From NCBI RefSeq assembly GCF_900109195.1, contig NZ_FNZG01000001.1:248001-312000 (forward strand): DNA of 64,000 bases. The letters run 5' to 3'. Shown here piece after piece: positions 25,462 through 35,680 of the stretch (the first letter of the stretch is position 1; the number at the start of each line of letters is the position of its first letter). The notes under the pieces are model-generated. The model was given only the letters and a program-made list of their open reading frames with translations, was not told where the DNA came from and did no database searches. A program made the translations under genes and the position numbers. The stretch is from Pseudooceanicola nitratireducens (GTDB lineage: Bacteria; Pseudomonadota; Alphaproteobacteria; Rhodobacterales; Rhodobacteraceae).

Positions 25462-28302
25462 ATGACCTTTACCCCGACCGATTACGACGCCTACGACTTT
25501 GCCAACCGCCGCCACATCGGACCGTCCCCGGCCGAGATGAAGGACATGCTGGACGTGATCGGCGTCGGGTCCCTGGACGATCTGATCGACCGCACGGTGC
25601 CCAAGACGATCCGCCAGCAAAAGCCCCTGGATTTCGGCGCGCCGCTGTCGGAAAGCCAGCTTTTGGACCGGATGCGCGCGGTGGCGGGCAAGAACAAGGT
25701 TCTGACCTCGCTCATCGGGCAGGGCTATCACAACACGGTCACGCCCCCGGCGATCCAGCGCAACATCTTTGAAAATCCCGCCTGGTACACCGCCTATACG
25801 CCCTATCAGCCCGAGATTTCCCAAGGTCGGCTTGAGGCACTGTTGAACTACCAGACGATGATCTGCGACCTGACGGGCCTGGACATCGCCAATGCCTCGC
25901 TTCTGGATGAATCCACCGCCGCGGCCGAGGCGATGACCATGGCGCAGCGCTCGGCCAAGTCGAAATCCAACGTCTTCTTTGTCGATGAGGCCTGCCACCC
26001 GCAGAACATCGACGTCATCCGCACCCGCGCCGAACCCCTGGGCATCGAGATCCGCATCGGCCGCCCGTCTGACCTGAAGGCGGACGAGGTCTTTGGCGCG
26101 ATCTTCCAGTACCCCGGCACCAACGGCCTGCTGCGCGACTTCACCCCGCAGATGGAGGCACTGCATGCCGCAAAGGCCATCGGCATCGTCATCGCCGACC
26201 CCATGGCACTGTGCCTGCTGAAGGAGCCGGGCCAGATGGGGGCCGACATTGCCGTCGGCTCGACGCAGCGCTTTGGCGTGCCGCTTGGCTATGGTGGCCC
26301 GCATGCCGCCTACATGGCCTGCCGCGACGCGCTGAAACGCGCCATGCCAGGCCGGATCGTCGGCGTGTCCATCGACGCGCGTGGCAACCGGGCCTACCGC
26401 CTGTCGCTACAGACCCGCGAACAGCACATCCGCCGGGAAAAGGCGACCTCGAACGTCTGTACGGCGCAGGCGCTGCTGGCTGTCATGGCCTCGATGTACG
26501 CGGTCTTCCACGGTCCGTCGGGGCTGAAGGCGATTGCCCAGGGCATCCACGCCCGCACCGTCAAGATGGCCGAAGGGCTGCGCAAGGCGGGCTTTGACGT
26601 CTTCCCCAAGAAGGTCTTCGATACGATCACGGTCGAGGTCGGCGCTTTCCAGGGTGCGATCCTGAAATCCGCCGTAGAAGAGGGGCTGAACCTGCGCAAG
26701 GTGGGCGACAACCGCATCGGCATCACCCTGGACGAGGTCACCACGGCCGAGACCATCGCCGCCGTCTGGCGCGCCTTCGGCATCACCACGCCCGTGCCCG
26801 AGGGCACCAGCTATGATCTGCCCGACGCGCTGGTGCGCGAAAGCGATTACCTGACGCACGAGATCTTCCACATGAACCGGGCCGAGACCGAGATGATGCG
26901 CTACATGCGCCGTCTGTCGGACCGCGACCTGGCGCTGGACCGGGCGATGATCCCGCTTGGCTCCTGCACCATGAAGCTGAACGCCGCGGTCGAGATGATG
27001 CCCGTCAGCTGGAAGGAGTTGAACGCCCTGCACCCCTTCGTGCCCGCCGACCAGGCCGAGGGCTATACGGAAATCCTGGGCGATCTGTCCGCCAAGCTGT
27101 GTGCGATCACCGGCTATGCGGGCTTCTCGATGCAGCCGAATTCCGGCGCGCAGGGCGAATACGCAGGGCTTCTGACCATCCGCAACTACCACATCGCCAA
27201 TGGCGAAGGAGAGCGTGACGTCTGCCTGATCCCGATGTCGGCCCATGGCACCAACCCGGCCTCGGCCCAGATGGTCGGCTGGAAGGTGGTGCCGATCAAA
27301 TCGGCCGCCAATGGCGATATCGACCTGCAGGATTTCGCCGCCAAGGCGCATGAACATTCCGCCCGTCTGGCGGCGGCGATGATCACCTATCCCTCGACCC
27401 ATGGTGTGTTCGAGGAAACCGTGACCGAGGTCTGCAAGATCGTGCATGACCACGGCGGCCAGGTCTATATCGACGGGGCCAACATGAACGCCATGGTGGG
27501 CCTGTCGCGCCCTGGCGACCTGGGCGGCGACGTCAGCCACCTGAACCTGCACAAGACCTTCTGCATCCCGCATGGCGGCGGCGGCCCCGGCATGGGTCCG
27601 ATCGGCGTTCAGGCGCATCTGATCCCGCATCTGCCCGGCCACGTCGAACAGGGCGGGGATCGGGCTGTGTCGGCCGCGCCCTATGGCTCGCCCTCGATCC
27701 TGCCGATTTCCTGGGCCTATTGCCTGATGATGGGCGGAGAGGGGCTGACCCAGGCGACCCGCGTGGCGATCCTGAACGCCAATTACATCGCGGCCCGCCT
27801 GAAGGACGCCTATCCAATCCTTTACAAGGGGCCCCTGGGCCATGTGGCGCATGAATGCATCCTGGACACCCGGCCCTTCGCCGATCACGGCGTCACGGTG
27901 GAAGATATCGCCAAGCGCCTGATGGACTGCGGTTTCCACGCGCCCACCATGTCCTGGCCGATTTCCGGCACGCTGATGGTGGAGCCGACGGAATCGGAGA
28001 CCAAGGCCGAGCTGGACCGCTTCTGCGACGCCATGCTGGCGATCCGCGAAGAGATCGCGGATGTGGAAAGCGGCAAGCTGACCCGCGACGCCAGCCCCCT
28101 GGCCCATGCGCCCCACACGGTCGAGGACCTGGTCGGCGACTGGGGCCGCGCCTATTCCCGCGAACAGGGCTGTTTCCCGCCCGGCGCCTTCCGCGTCGAC
28201 AAATACTGGCCCCCGGTCAACCGCGTCGACAACGTCTGGGGTGACCGCAACCTGACCTGCACCTGCCCGCCGATGAGCGATTATGCGGAGGCTGCGGAGT
28301 AA
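25462..28302 (+). CDS. gcvP: Glycine dehydrogenase (decarboxylating), P protein
   Basis: A 946-residue PLP enzyme, the single-chain (fused alpha/beta) form. The N-terminal half begins [16 protein letters not shown]; the C-terminal catalytic half has the PLP lysine at residue 698 in [20 protein letters not shown]. Length is normal for the fused type. The ATG at 25462 is preferred; an upstream ATG at 25399 would include part of the hairpin region. Last gene of the operon; a terminator follows at 28434. Confidence 0.98.
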   Translation: MTFTPTDYDAYDFANRRHIGPSPAEMKDMLDVIGVGSLDDLIDRTVPKTIRQQKPLDFGAPLSESQLLDRMRAVAGKNKVLTSLIGQGYHNTVTPPAIQRNIFENPAWYTAYTPYQPEISQGRLEALLNYQTMICDLTGLDIANASLLDESTAAAEAMTMAQRSAKSKSNVFFVDEACHPQNIDVIRTRAEPLGIEIRIGRPSDLKADEVFGAIFQYPGTNGLLRDFTPQMEALHAAKAIGIVIADPMALCLLKEPGQMGADIAVGSTQRFGVPLGYGGPHAAYMACRDALKRAMPGRIVGVSIDARGNRAYRLSLQTREQHIRREKATSNVCTAQALLAVMASMYAVFHGPSGLKAIAQGIHARTVKMAEGLRKAGFDVFPKKVFDTITVEVGAFQGAILKSAVEEGLNLRKVGDNRIGITLDEVTTAETIAAVWRAFGITTPVPEGTSYDLPDALVRESDYLTHEIFHMNRAETEMMRYMRRLSDRDLALDRAMIPLGSCTMKLNAAVEMMPVSWKELNALHPFVPADQAEGYTEILGDLSAKLCAITGYAGFSMQPNSGAQGEYAGLLTIRNYHIANGEGERDVCLIPMSAHGTNPASAQMVGWKVVPIKSAANGDIDLQDFAAKAHEHSARLAAAMITYPSTHGVFEETVTEVCKIVHDHGGQVYIDGANMNAMVGLSRPGDLGGDVSHLNLHKTFCIPHGGGGPGMGPIGVQAHLIPHLPGHVEQGGDRAVSAAPYGSPSILPISWAYCLMMGGEGLTQATRVAILNANYIAARLKDAYPILYKGPLGHVAHECILDTRPFADHGVTVEDIAKRLMDCGFHAPTMSWPISGTLMVEPTESETKAELDRFCDAMLAIREEIADVESGKLTRDASPLAHAPHTVEDLVGDWGRAYSREQGCFPPGAFRVDKYWPPVNRVDNVWGDRNLTCTCPPMSDYAEAAE

Positions 28303-28339
28303 TCGGGACTTGGGTGCCCCTGCCTGAGCGTTGCTTTGG

Positions 28340-28432
28340 GACGTAGAGGGAGGCAGGGGGCCTTCTGCCCCCTGCGCCACGACTGCCGAAGGCAGTCATG
28401 GCTACCCCCGAGGATATTTGAGAAAACCAAAG
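28340..28432 (+). repeat. Dispersed repeat module, copy C
   Basis: GACGTAGAGGGA, then a 9-base hairpin GCAGGGGGC/GCCCCCTGC (28353-28375), a second small hairpin ACTGCCGAAGGCAGT, then CCCCCGAGGATATTTGAGAA. The order of parts is the same as in copy B near 16036-16107. It is in the 3' flank of gcvP, just before the terminator. Confidence 0.7.
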
Positions 28433-28433
28433 A

Positions 28434-28458
28434 GGGGCTGGGGTTTCCGGCCCCTTTT
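28434..28458 (+). terminator. Terminator after gcvP
   Basis: GGGGCTGG / CCGGCCCC, loop GGTTT, one G-T pair, then TTTT. Confidence 0.8.
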
Positions 28459-28488
28459 GTTTGGCCCCTCTTTTCGTTTTGACAGGGT

Positions 28489-31032
28489 CTAGTCGGCGGC
28501 GCGCAGCACGCGGGCGGGGCGTGCGGCGAGGGGGCGCCAGGCAAAGGCCAGCCCGGCGAGGAGGTTGGCCAGAAGGCCGCCCAGCACGATGGCGAAGGCA
28601 TTGCCCCAGATGATGGAATAGTCTGTCTCCATCACGAAGGTGCAGACGGCCCAGCCCCCGGCGATGCCGGCGGTCAGGGCGACAGCGCCGGCACCTGCGC
28701 CCAGAAGCGCCGAGCGCAGCGCCAGGCTGTGCAGGATGCGCGCGCGGCTGGCGCCCATGGTCTTCAGGATCGCGGCCTCGTAAACCCGGTCGCGTTCGCC
28801 CGAAAGCGCCGCGCCGATCAGCACCAGGAAGCCCGTCAGCAAGGTCGCCGCCGCCCCCCAGGAGGTGGCCGAGGCGATGCCCGCCAGCAGCGTCGCCACC
28901 TGGTCGATGGCGTCGCGCACCCGGATCGCGGTGACGTTGGAATAGGCTTGGCCCACGTCGCGCAGGATGGCGGCCTCGGCCTGTTCTTCGGCATAGACGG
29001 TGGCGATGAAACTATGCGGCGCGCCCGACAGGGCCGAGGGGTTCATCGCGGTGATGAAGCCCATGCCGGCGGTGGAAAAATCGACCTCGCGGAAGGACGT
29101 GATCGTGCCGGTGATGTCGCGGCCGAGGATGTTGATCGTCATCTCATCGCCGATCCGCAGGCCCATTTCCAGCGCCTCTTCGGCAGCGAAGGAGATCTGC
29201 GGCGGGCCGTCGTAATCTTCGCCCCACCATGTGCCTTCGGTCACGGTGGTCGTCTCGGGCAGGGGGCCGGAATAGGTCACGCCGCGGTCACCGCGCAGAA
29301 CCCAGTGATCGCCCGCGACCTCGCGCGCGGGGCGGTCGTTGATCCGCGTGATCACCCCGCGCAGCATCGGCGCGTGATCCACGCGGGACACGGCGGGGTC
29401 GGTCTCGACCCGGTCGAGGAAGCCGTCGATCTGGTCCTTCTGGATGTCGACGAAGAAATAGCTGGGCGCTCGGTCCGGCAGTTCGGCGGTGATCGCGCCG
29501 CGCAGGTTGCCGTCGATCTGGCCCACGGCGGCCAGCACCGCCAGCCCAAGCCCAAGCGACAGGACCACGGGCAGCGCCTCGCTTCGCGGACCGCCGATGG
29601 CCGCCAGCGCCCATCTGAGCGGCGCGCGCCCCCGCGCCAGGGGCTGCGCCCGGCGTGCCAGCGCCCGCAGCCCGGTGCCCGCCAAGGCCAGGAGGATCAG
29701 TGCGCCCAGGATCCCGCCCGAGGTCCAGAGCGTCAGTGCCCAGGTGTCCGAAAACACCGCCGCCAGGGCCACCAAAAGCACCAGAAGCGCCACGATCACC
29801 GCCAAGTAGGGCAGGCGCGGCAGCGCCCGGCCCGCCGACAGCGCATCGCGGAACAGCGTCGCGGCGCGGATGTCTTCGGTGCGTGCCAGCGGCCAGAGGG
29901 TGAAGATCAGCGCGGTCAGCAGGCCGTATAGCGCGGCCTCGGCCAGCGCCCCGGGGTAGAGGCCAAAGCGTGCCGGCACCGGCAGCTGATCGGCGATCAC
30001 CGGGGCCAGCGCCAGCGGCACCAGCCCGCCCAGAAGAAGGCCAAGGGCGATGCCCGCCAGCGCCAGCGCGCCGATCTGCAGGAAATACGTCAGGAAAATC
30101 AGCCGCCGCGTCCCGCCCAGGGTGCGCAGGGTCGCAATGACCGATGTCTTGCGCGCCAGATAGGCCCGCACCGCCGCCGAGACACCAACCCCGCCCACGG
30201 CCAGACCCGAAAGCCCGACCAGCACCAGGAAGGCCCCCAGACGATCGACAAAACGCGCCACGCCCGGCGCGCCGTTGCGGGCATCGCGCCAGCGCAGGCC
30301 GCTGTCGGAAAACCGCTGTAACGCCTGGGCCTTGACGGTGTCCAGCACGGCACCTTCGGGCAGGATCAGGCGGTATTTGCTGTCGAAGAGGGTCCCGGGC
30401 TCTAGCAGGCCGGATCCGGACAGATCCGCGCGCCGCACGATCAGACGCGGCCCAAGGCCGAAGCCGCCGGTGGCGCTGTCGGGTTCACGCTCCAGCACGG
30501 CGGCGAGGATGAATTCCTTCGAGCCAAGGCGCAGCATGTCGCCGGGGGACAGCCCAAGCCGGTCGGTCAGCAGCCGTTCCGCCACCACGCAGGGCCGCGC
30601 CGGGTCGCAGTCAAAGGCCTGGTCCAGCGGCATGGCGGGGGACAATTCAACCTTGCCCACAAGGGGATAGGCATCGTCCACCGCCTTCACCTGGGTCAGG
30701 GCGCGGTCCACCGTGCCATCGGGCAGGGGCACCGTCGCCATCGACCGGAAGTCCGCGATTTCCGAGACCGAGGCGGCGTTCAGCTCCATCCAGCCGCGCT
30801 CTTCCTCGCTGGCGAACCGATAGGTGAAACTGACCTCGGCATCGCCGCCCAGAAGGGCTGCGCCCTCCTCGGACAGGCCGGTTTCGATGGCGGCGCGGAT
30901 GGATCCGACGCCGGCGATGGCCGCAACCCCCAGGGCGAGACAGGCCAGAAGGATGCGAAAGCCCGACAGCCCGCCGCGCAATTCGCGGGCGGCAAAGCGG
31001 GCGGCCAGGCGCAGATCGCGCGCCAGGCTCAT
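28489..31032 (-). CDS. FtsX-like ABC transporter permease (YbbP type)
   Basis: An 847-residue membrane protein with the two-FtsX architecture of YbbP/MacB-like type VII permeases. An N-terminal helix (ILLACLALGVAAIAGVG) is followed by a periplasmic domain (about residues 50-265), three helices around residues 270-400, a further membrane block and a second periplasmic part, then three C-terminal helices with ERDRVYEAAILKTMGASRARI, the FtsX coupling motif. Such systems extract or rearrange envelope lipids or lipoproteins rather than carry solutes. The start overlaps the stop of the ATPase gene by four bases (ATGA). Confidence 0.92.
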   Translation of the reverse strand: MSLARDLRLAARFAARELRGGLSGFRILLACLALGVAAIAGVGSIRAAIETGLSEEGAALLGGDAEVSFTYRFASEEERGWMELNAASVSEIADFRSMATVPLPDGTVDRALTQVKAVDDAYPLVGKVELSPAMPLDQAFDCDPARPCVVAERLLTDRLGLSPGDMLRLGSKEFILAAVLEREPDSATGGFGLGPRLIVRRADLSGSGLLEPGTLFDSKYRLILPEGAVLDTVKAQALQRFSDSGLRWRDARNGAPGVARFVDRLGAFLVLVGLSGLAVGGVGVSAAVRAYLARKTSVIATLRTLGGTRRLIFLTYFLQIGALALAGIALGLLLGGLVPLALAPVIADQLPVPARFGLYPGALAEAALYGLLTALIFTLWPLARTEDIRAATLFRDALSAGRALPRLPYLAVIVALLVLLVALAAVFSDTWALTLWTSGGILGALILLALAGTGLRALARRAQPLARGRAPLRWALAAIGGPRSEALPVVLSLGLGLAVLAAVGQIDGNLRGAITAELPDRAPSYFFVDIQKDQIDGFLDRVETDPAVSRVDHAPMLRGVITRINDRPAREVAGDHWVLRGDRGVTYSGPLPETTTVTEGTWWGEDYDGPPQISFAAEEALEMGLRIGDEMTINILGRDITGTITSFREVDFSTAGMGFITAMNPSALSGAPHSFIATVYAEEQAEAAILRDVGQAYSNVTAIRVRDAIDQVATLLAGIASATSWGAAATLLTGFLVLIGAALSGERDRVYEAAILKTMGASRARILHSLALRSALLGAGAGAVALTAGIAGGWAVCTFVMETDYSIIWGNAFAIVLGGLLANLLAGLAFAWRPLAARPARVLRAAD

Positions 31033-31727
31033 GCCGCGGCCTCGGCGCGGTCCAGCAGCCCGTCGCGAAGCCGGATCACCCGGTCACAGCGGTTGGCCAG
31101 CTCGGGCGCATGGGTCACCAGCACCAGCGTCGCGCCGTGGCGGTCGCGCAAGCCGAATAGAAGGTCCATGATCGCCTGGCCATTCGGCCCGTCCAGATTG
31201 CCCGTCGGTTCATCGGCCAGAAGGATGTCGGGCCGCGGGGCCGAGGCCCGGGCCAGCGCCACCCGCTGCTGTTCGCCGCCCGACATCTGCGCCGGGTAAT
31301 GATCGGTGCGCGCGCCAAGGCCCACGGCCTCCAGCTCCGCCCGCGCGCGGTCGAAGGCATCGGAAACGCCCGCCAGTTCCAGCGGGGTTGCGACATTTTC
31401 CAGCGCGGTCATTGTGGGAATAAGGTGGAAGGATTGGAAGACCACCCCCATATGATCCCTGCGGAAGCGGGCCAGCGCGTCTTCGTCCATTGCGGTCAGA
31501 TCCTGCCCCAGGGCACGGATCGTGCCGCCGGTGGCGCGTTCCAGCCCGCCCATGAGCATAAGGAGAGACGACTTGCCCGACCCCGAAGGCCCGATCAGCC
31601 CGAGTGTTTCGCCCCGGTTCACCGACAGCGTGATCCCGCGCAGGATGTCGACCGGCCCGGCATTGCCGTCCAGTGTCAGCCGCGTGTCGGTCAGAGAGAG
31701 GATCGGGTCGCTGGCTGGTGTCGTCAT
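31029..31727 (-). CDS. ABC transporter ATPase (YbbA/LolD type)
   Basis: A 232-residue ATPase. Walker A is GPSGSGKSS near residue 45, the Q-loop lies in [18 protein letters not shown], the signature is [14 protein letters not shown], and Walker B is [12 protein letters not shown]. It belongs to the MacB/LolD/YbbA group that pairs with FtsX-like permeases. The ATG at 31727 is chosen over one 60 bases upstream because the shorter form starts like relatives. It is translationally coupled to the permease, and a TesA-like esterase is divergent, exactly as ybbA-ybbP and tesA are arranged in E. coli. Confidence 0.94.
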   Translation of the reverse strand: MTTPASDPILSLTDTRLTLDGNAGPVDILRGITLSVNRGETLGLIGPSGSGKSSLLMLMGGLERATGGTIRALGQDLTAMDEDALARFRRDHMGVVFQSFHLIPTMTALENVATPLELAGVSDAFDRARAELEAVGLGARTDHYPAQMSGGEQQRVALARASAPRPDILLADEPTGNLDGPNGQAIMDLLFGLRDRHGATLVLVTHAPELANRCDRVIRLRDGLLDRAEAAA

Positions 31728-32490
31728 GAAAACTCTCTGTGGTCTGCGGCGTTCAGGCTCATATGGGCGTTTGATCCCGGGGGGCAAGGCGCAGGCGGGT
31801 ATTAAGCGGCGCGAACCCGGGTTTGGGGGCGTTTCGGGCGGTCTGGCGGCGCTTTTCCTGGGCTTTGCCGCATCTTTCGGCAGTGCCGTCCAGGCCGAGG
31901 AGGTCCGGATCCTGGCCCTTGGCGACAGTCTGACCCAGGGCTACGGCCTGCCGGTCGAAGAAGGGTTCGTGCCGCAGCTTCAGGTCTGGCTGCAGGCGCG
32001 CGGCCATGACGTGGTGATTGTGAACGGAGGCGTGTCCGGCGACACCACGCGGGGTGGGTTGGCGCGGGTCGACTGGTCCCTGACCGAGGACATCGACGCG
32101 ATCATCGTCACCCTTGGCGGCAACGATGTGCTGCGCGGTCTGGACCCCGAGGAAACGCGCCGGAACCTGGATGGCATCCTGAAGGCCGGGCAGGCCAAGG
32201 GGGTCGAGATTCTGGTGATCGGCCTGCAGGCCTCGGGCAATTACGGGCCGGAGTACAAGGCGGCCTTTGACGCGGTGCACCCCGATCTGGCCAAGGCCTA
32301 TGGTGCGCTATACGTGCCGAATTTCTTTGCTGGCCTGATGGGCGAGGGCGCGGACCCCTCGGAGGCGCTTGGCCTGATGCAGGCGGACGGGATCCATCCC
32401 TCGGGCGAAGGCGTGGCGCGGATCGTCGAGGAGCTGGGCCCGAAGGTCGAAGAGCTGATCGGCCGGGTCGAGGCGGGTGAGGGGAGTTGA
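31726..32490 (+). CDS. tesA: SGNH-family arylesterase / acyl-CoA thioesterase TesA-like
   Basis: The mature enzyme is clear: block I ALGDSLTQGYGLP with the nucleophilic Ser, block II NGGVSGDTT, block III LGGNDVLRG and block V DGIHPSGEG with Asp and His. The signal segment LAALFLGFAASFGSAVQA ends just before EEVRILALGDS, so it is periplasmic. The start is uncertain: the only in-frame ATG near the signal is at 31726 (254 residues), which overlaps the divergent ATPase start in a shared CATG; a TTG at 31771 gives a shorter leader. The divergent tesA/ybbA arrangement is conserved in other proteobacteria. Confidence 0.88.
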   Translation: MKTLCGLRRSGSYGRLIPGGKAQAGIKRREPGFGGVSGGLAALFLGFAASFGSAVQAEEVRILALGDSLTQGYGLPVEEGFVPQLQVWLQARGHDVVIVNGGVSGDTTRGGLARVDWSLTEDIDAIIVTLGGNDVLRGLDPEETRRNLDGILKAGQAKGVEILVIGLQASGNYGPEYKAAFDAVHPDLAKAYGALYVPNFFAGLMGEGADPSEALGLMQADGIHPSGEGVARIVEELGPKVEELIGRVEAGEGS

Positions 32491-32927
32491 TTTCTTCCGC
32501 CGTGATTGGCGGTCAATGATATGTCCCTCCGGGCGGCCCGCCGGGCAGCGGCCCGTTGCCCGGCAGGCCAGTGCGTCTATTAGCTGAGAGGGTGGGCTCA
32601 CTCAGGTTCTGTCGCCATAGCCCTACGCGATTTCCAATCCTGAGCCGGTTCTCTTTGCGGCTGACGAAGTGCCGCGGCGGATATGCGGTCCACCTGAGCC
32701 CCATCCTGACTGCCGACGGTTCAACAGATGTCCCGCCCGGCGGCACGCCGGGCAGCGGCCGTCCGCCCCCCTGGGCGGCCGCTTCGCAGCCACCCGCGGA
32801 CGACCGCTGCCCGGGGTCTGTTTGCTTGATCAAACGAAACCGGTTTGGCGTTGGCACGAGAAAGTCGATGGACACGCCCCGGCGTCTCTCCGCAGGAATG
32901 ATCCGCGGCCCAAACCCAACTCAGTCC
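32491..32927. repeat. Intergenic region with repeated GCCGGGCAGCGGCC motifs
   Basis: 437 bases without a credible gene, between convergent genes. Two similar blocks read ATGTCCCTCCGGGCGGCCCG, CCGGGCAGCGGCCCG (from 32520) and ATGTCCCGCCCGGCGGCACG, CCGGGCAGCGGCCGTCCG (from 32728); a third partial GACGACCGCTGCCCGGG is inverted near 32799. The blocks bracket about 170 bases of less GC-rich DNA. They look like a degenerate palindromic element, but no terminal repeats or transposase are seen. Confidence 0.55.
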
Positions 32928-34076
32928 CTACCGCCCCGTCACGCTCCGCATGACAAACCCCGGTACCTTCTTGAAGGTGGCCCAGGCCAGGGCGGGGTAT
33001 TCGATCTCTCCGGCCATCAGGCGCAGGTACTGGTGGCGCACCGTGCCCGACCCCTTGAAGGCGCGATAGAAGGCCCCCCGGAAGGCGCGGCCAAAGATGA
33101 TCTCGCGGATCCAGTTGGCGTGGAACATGGCGCTATGGATCGGCCGCAGCTTCTGCTTGTAAAGCGTCAGGGCGCGGGGCGGGTGGTTGGCGGCGATCGC
33201 CTCGGCCGCGGCGGCCCCGGCGAAGGCCCCCGATTGCATGGCATAGGCGATGCCCTCTCCGGTGATGGGATCGACCAGCCCGGCGGCATCCCCGGCCAGC
33301 AGCACCTCGCGCCGGCCCGGCCAGCGGCGCACATCGCCAAACGGCAAAAACGCGCCCTTGACCCTGTAGCCCTCGCCCAGGCCAAAGATCTCCTGATACG
33401 CCTGCATCTTGGCCTTCATGTCCGGGTTGCGCCCGTGCACGCCGCCGATGCCGATGGTCGCCGACCCGGCCTTTGGGAAGTTCCAGCCATAGCCCCAGTC
33501 GGCGGCACCGAAGTCGATCCGCACCGGCGCGTCGGGCGCGGGCACCGGGCCTTCGATCTCTAGCCCGAAACCGATGCGGTCGTGATCAAACGCCTGCCCG
33601 TACAGCGCCCGCGCCACGCCGGAATTCGCCCCGTCCGCGCCGATCAGCACGCGATAGCCGATCTGCACCCCGTCCTTCAGGGTGACGACCTGCGAGTCCA
33701 GATCCAGCGCCTCGCAGCCGGTGCCGGTCAGATCCTCGGCCCCCGAGGCCAGCGCATGCGCCACGCACGACGCATCCAGATCCCGGCGCATGGTCATGTG
33801 GATGGGGGGGATATCCTCGATCCGGGCCAGCTCCTGCCCCTCGGCATGGAATTCCACCGCGCGCTTGGTGATGATGATGTCACCCGCGATCGGCGCGCCG
33901 AAGATCTGTTCGTAATACTGGTAGCTGCGCCCGGTGAACCCGCCGCCACACAGCTTTTCACGCGGAAACTTGTGCTTGTCGACCAGCGCCACCCGCAGAC
34001 CGGCCCGTGCGGCCACATGGGCGGCGGCCGCCCCGGCGGGGCCTCCGCCGACAACGATCACGTCAAAAATATCCAT
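32928..34076 (-). CDS. FAD-dependent oxidoreductase of the geranylgeranyl reductase family
   Basis: A 382-residue flavoprotein. The FAD dinucleotide-binding motif is VIVVGGGPAGAAAAHVAARAG at the N-terminus, a PREKLCGGGFT loop follows, the second flavin motif is IGADGANSGVARAL, and the third is VLLAGDAAGLVDPITGEGIAYA. This is the pattern of geranylgeranyl reductases and related prenyl- or archaeol-type reductases, here outside a photosynthesis cluster. The substrate is not evident; a prenyl chain is the first guess from the family. It is followed downstream (same strand direction, upstream in position) by nothing in operon; a lipoprotein hydrolase gene lies 18 bases before its start on the same strand, so the two may be co-transcribed. 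Confidence 0.88.
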   Translation of the reverse strand: MDIFDVIVVGGGPAGAAAAHVAARAGLRVALVDKHKFPREKLCGGGFTGRSYQYYEQIFGAPIAGDIIITKRAVEFHAEGQELARIEDIPPIHMTMRRDLDASCVAHALASGAEDLTGTGCEALDLDSQVVTLKDGVQIGYRVLIGADGANSGVARALYGQAFDHDRIGFGLEIEGPVPAPDAPVRIDFGAADWGYGWNFPKAGSATIGIGGVHGRNPDMKAKMQAYQEIFGLGEGYRVKGAFLPFGDVRRWPGRREVLLAGDAAGLVDPITGEGIAYAMQSGAFAGAAAAEAIAANHPPRALTLYKQKLRPIHSAMFHANWIREIIFGRAFRGAFYRAFKGSGTVRHQYLRLMAGEIEYPALAWATFKKVPGFVMRSVTGR

Positions 34077-34094
34077 CTGCCGCCAGCCCTGCGT

Positions 34095-34988
34095 CTACAG
34101 CCCGAAAAAGTCCCTTACGTCATCGAAAAGATGCGGTTCTGTGACGAACAGCAGATGACCCTGGCCCTCATACAGGCGGAAGGCGTCAGCCTGCAACCGC
34201 CTGGCGTAGCGGCGGGTCAGACCGGGCGAGAAGACGGAATCCTCGGCCCCGTGGAAAAAGCCGATGCGCATGTCGGCCACGTCCTCGGGATGTTCGAACC
34301 GCCAGGTCAGAAGATCGGCGGTATGGGCCATGGTCATGCCCTTGGGCGGCGTGGTGATCTGCCCCCGCTGCAGCGCGGCCAGCTGGCGGCTTTGCTCGGC
34401 CAGTTCGTCCTGGTCAAAGTGGCGGCGGCCATAAAGCAGGGTGCGGTAATTCTCGACCCAGGTTTCATCCAGTCCCGGCTGTTTCGCCCGCAACGCCGCC
34501 TTCAGCACGTCCCAGGCCCCCCGGACCGAGGCGATCGAGGCCGCCGGGCTGTCGCTGGCCGAGGAGATCAGCGCGATCTGCACCTCCTTTGCCTTTAGCC
34601 GCCGCGCGGTTTCCAGCGCGATCGGCCCGCCTGTGGAATAGCCGATCAGATAAACCTCATCGACCTTGAGGCGGTTCAGGGCACGGGCGATCATCGCGCC
34701 GCTGTCGACGATATCCACCCGGTGATCCAGGTCCAGCCCGTCGATGCCCGGAAAGCGGTAGGCGATCACCGTGCTGTCGGGCACCTGCCAAGACATCACC
34801 GGCGCAAACAGCTGGACCGAAGCATGCGCCCCGGGGATCAGCACCACCGCGCGTTTCACCCCGACCTCTGCCTTGCCGTCATGCACGATCGGCTGCACGC
34901 CCGCACGCTGCGGCGGCGGCAGGTTGGAACAGGCCCCAAGCGCGGCAAGGGCCGTCAGGGCTAGGATCAGCAGGAAACGATGCGCCAT
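34095..34988 (-). CDS. Alpha/beta hydrolase lipoprotein
   Basis: A 297-residue protein with a lipoprotein signal (LILALTALAALGAC, Cys20). The hydrolase fold has the nucleophile elbow GYSTGG near residue 116, a candidate Asp in FFHGAEDSVFSP and the catalytic His in GQGHLLF. Substrate unknown; lysophospholipase- or esterase-like activity in the periplasm is possible. It ends 18 bases before the geranylgeranyl-reductase-like gene and probably shares its transcript. Confidence 0.86.
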   Translation of the reverse strand: MAHRFLLILALTALAALGACSNLPPPQRAGVQPIVHDGKAEVGVKRAVVLIPGAHASVQLFAPVMSWQVPDSTVIAYRFPGIDGLDLDHRVDIVDSGAMIARALNRLKVDEVYLIGYSTGGPIALETARRLKAKEVQIALISSASDSPAASIASVRGAWDVLKAALRAKQPGLDETWVENYRTLLYGRRHFDQDELAEQSRQLAALQRGQITTPPKGMTMAHTADLLTWRFEHPEDVADMRIGFFHGAEDSVFSPGLTRRYARRLQADAFRLYEGQGHLLFVTEPHLFDDVRDFFGL

Positions 34989-35162
34989 GGGCAGGGGGGA
35001 CCGGGGGAAGATGTCGATTGAGGCTCAACATAGCCTTGCGCCGGGGAATGGCCAGATGCCATGCGGGGCGGGGCCTTTTCCTTGCGGGAAGGCGCACATA
35101 TATCGGTTTGCGAATGTGGATCCGGCCAGGGCCGGGACCCGAGATCTGGAAAGGGCCTGAAG

Positions 35163-35588
35163 ATGAGCGGCAAGAAACTGACCTGCCTGGACTGCGGCCA
35201 GGTGAACCGCGTGCCGGCCGAAAGGCTGGCGCAATCCCCCAAGTGCGGCACCTGCGCCGCAAAGCTGATGTCGGCCAAGGCGGTCGAGGTTGATTTCGAC
35301 ACGCTGCAGAAGGCCGCGCGCACCGATGATGTGCCGCTGATCGTGGATTTCTGGGCCCCCTGGTGCGGCCCCTGCCGGATGATGGCGCCCGAGTTCTCGA
35401 AGGCGGCGCAGGTGCTGTCGGGGCAGGCGCGGCTGGTCAAGCTGAACACCGAGGCGCACCAGAAGGCCGGCACCGCCTATGGCATCCGTGGCATTCCCAC
35501 CATGGTCGCCTTTGCTGGCGGTCGCGAACGCAAGCGGCAGTCCGGTGCCATGCCCGCCCAGGCCATCGTGGACTGGGCCAGGGGATAA
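35163..35588 (+). CDS. trxC: Thioredoxin 2 (TrxC)
   Basis: A 141-residue thioredoxin with an N-terminal zinc ribbon: CLDC (residues 8-11) and CGTC (residues 28-31). The active site is WCGPC in VDFWAPWCGPCRMMAP and the cis-Pro loop is IRGIPTM. This two-part structure identifies TrxC, a cytosolic disulfide reductase induced by oxidative stress in other bacteria. The ATG at 35163 starts just before the ribbon; the open frame to 35061 adds an unrelated leader. Confidence 0.95.
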   Translation: MSGKKLTCLDCGQVNRVPAERLAQSPKCGTCAAKLMSAKAVEVDFDTLQKAARTDDVPLIVDFWAPWCGPCRMMAPEFSKAAQVLSGQARLVKLNTEAHQKAGTAYGIRGIPTMVAFAGGRERKRQSGAMPAQAIVDWARG

Positions 35589-35628
35589 CGGGGCAAAGGG
35601 CTGAACGGGCCAAGCGTCCCGCCAAAAG

Positions 35629-35665
35629 AAAACCGCCCGGGGACTGATCGCCCCGGGCGGTTTTT
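35629..35665. terminator. Strong bidirectional terminator between trxC and the YkuD gene
   Basis: A perfect 14-base stem AAAACCGCCCGGGG / CCCCGGGCGGTTTT with loop ACTGATCG and a T run on both strands. Confidence 0.95.
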
Positions 35666-35680
35666 ATACATTTCAGGCGG

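Noticed and set aside
26407-28380. A 657-codon open frame on the minus strand
   Set aside because: Shadow of gcvP, with the same compositional cause.
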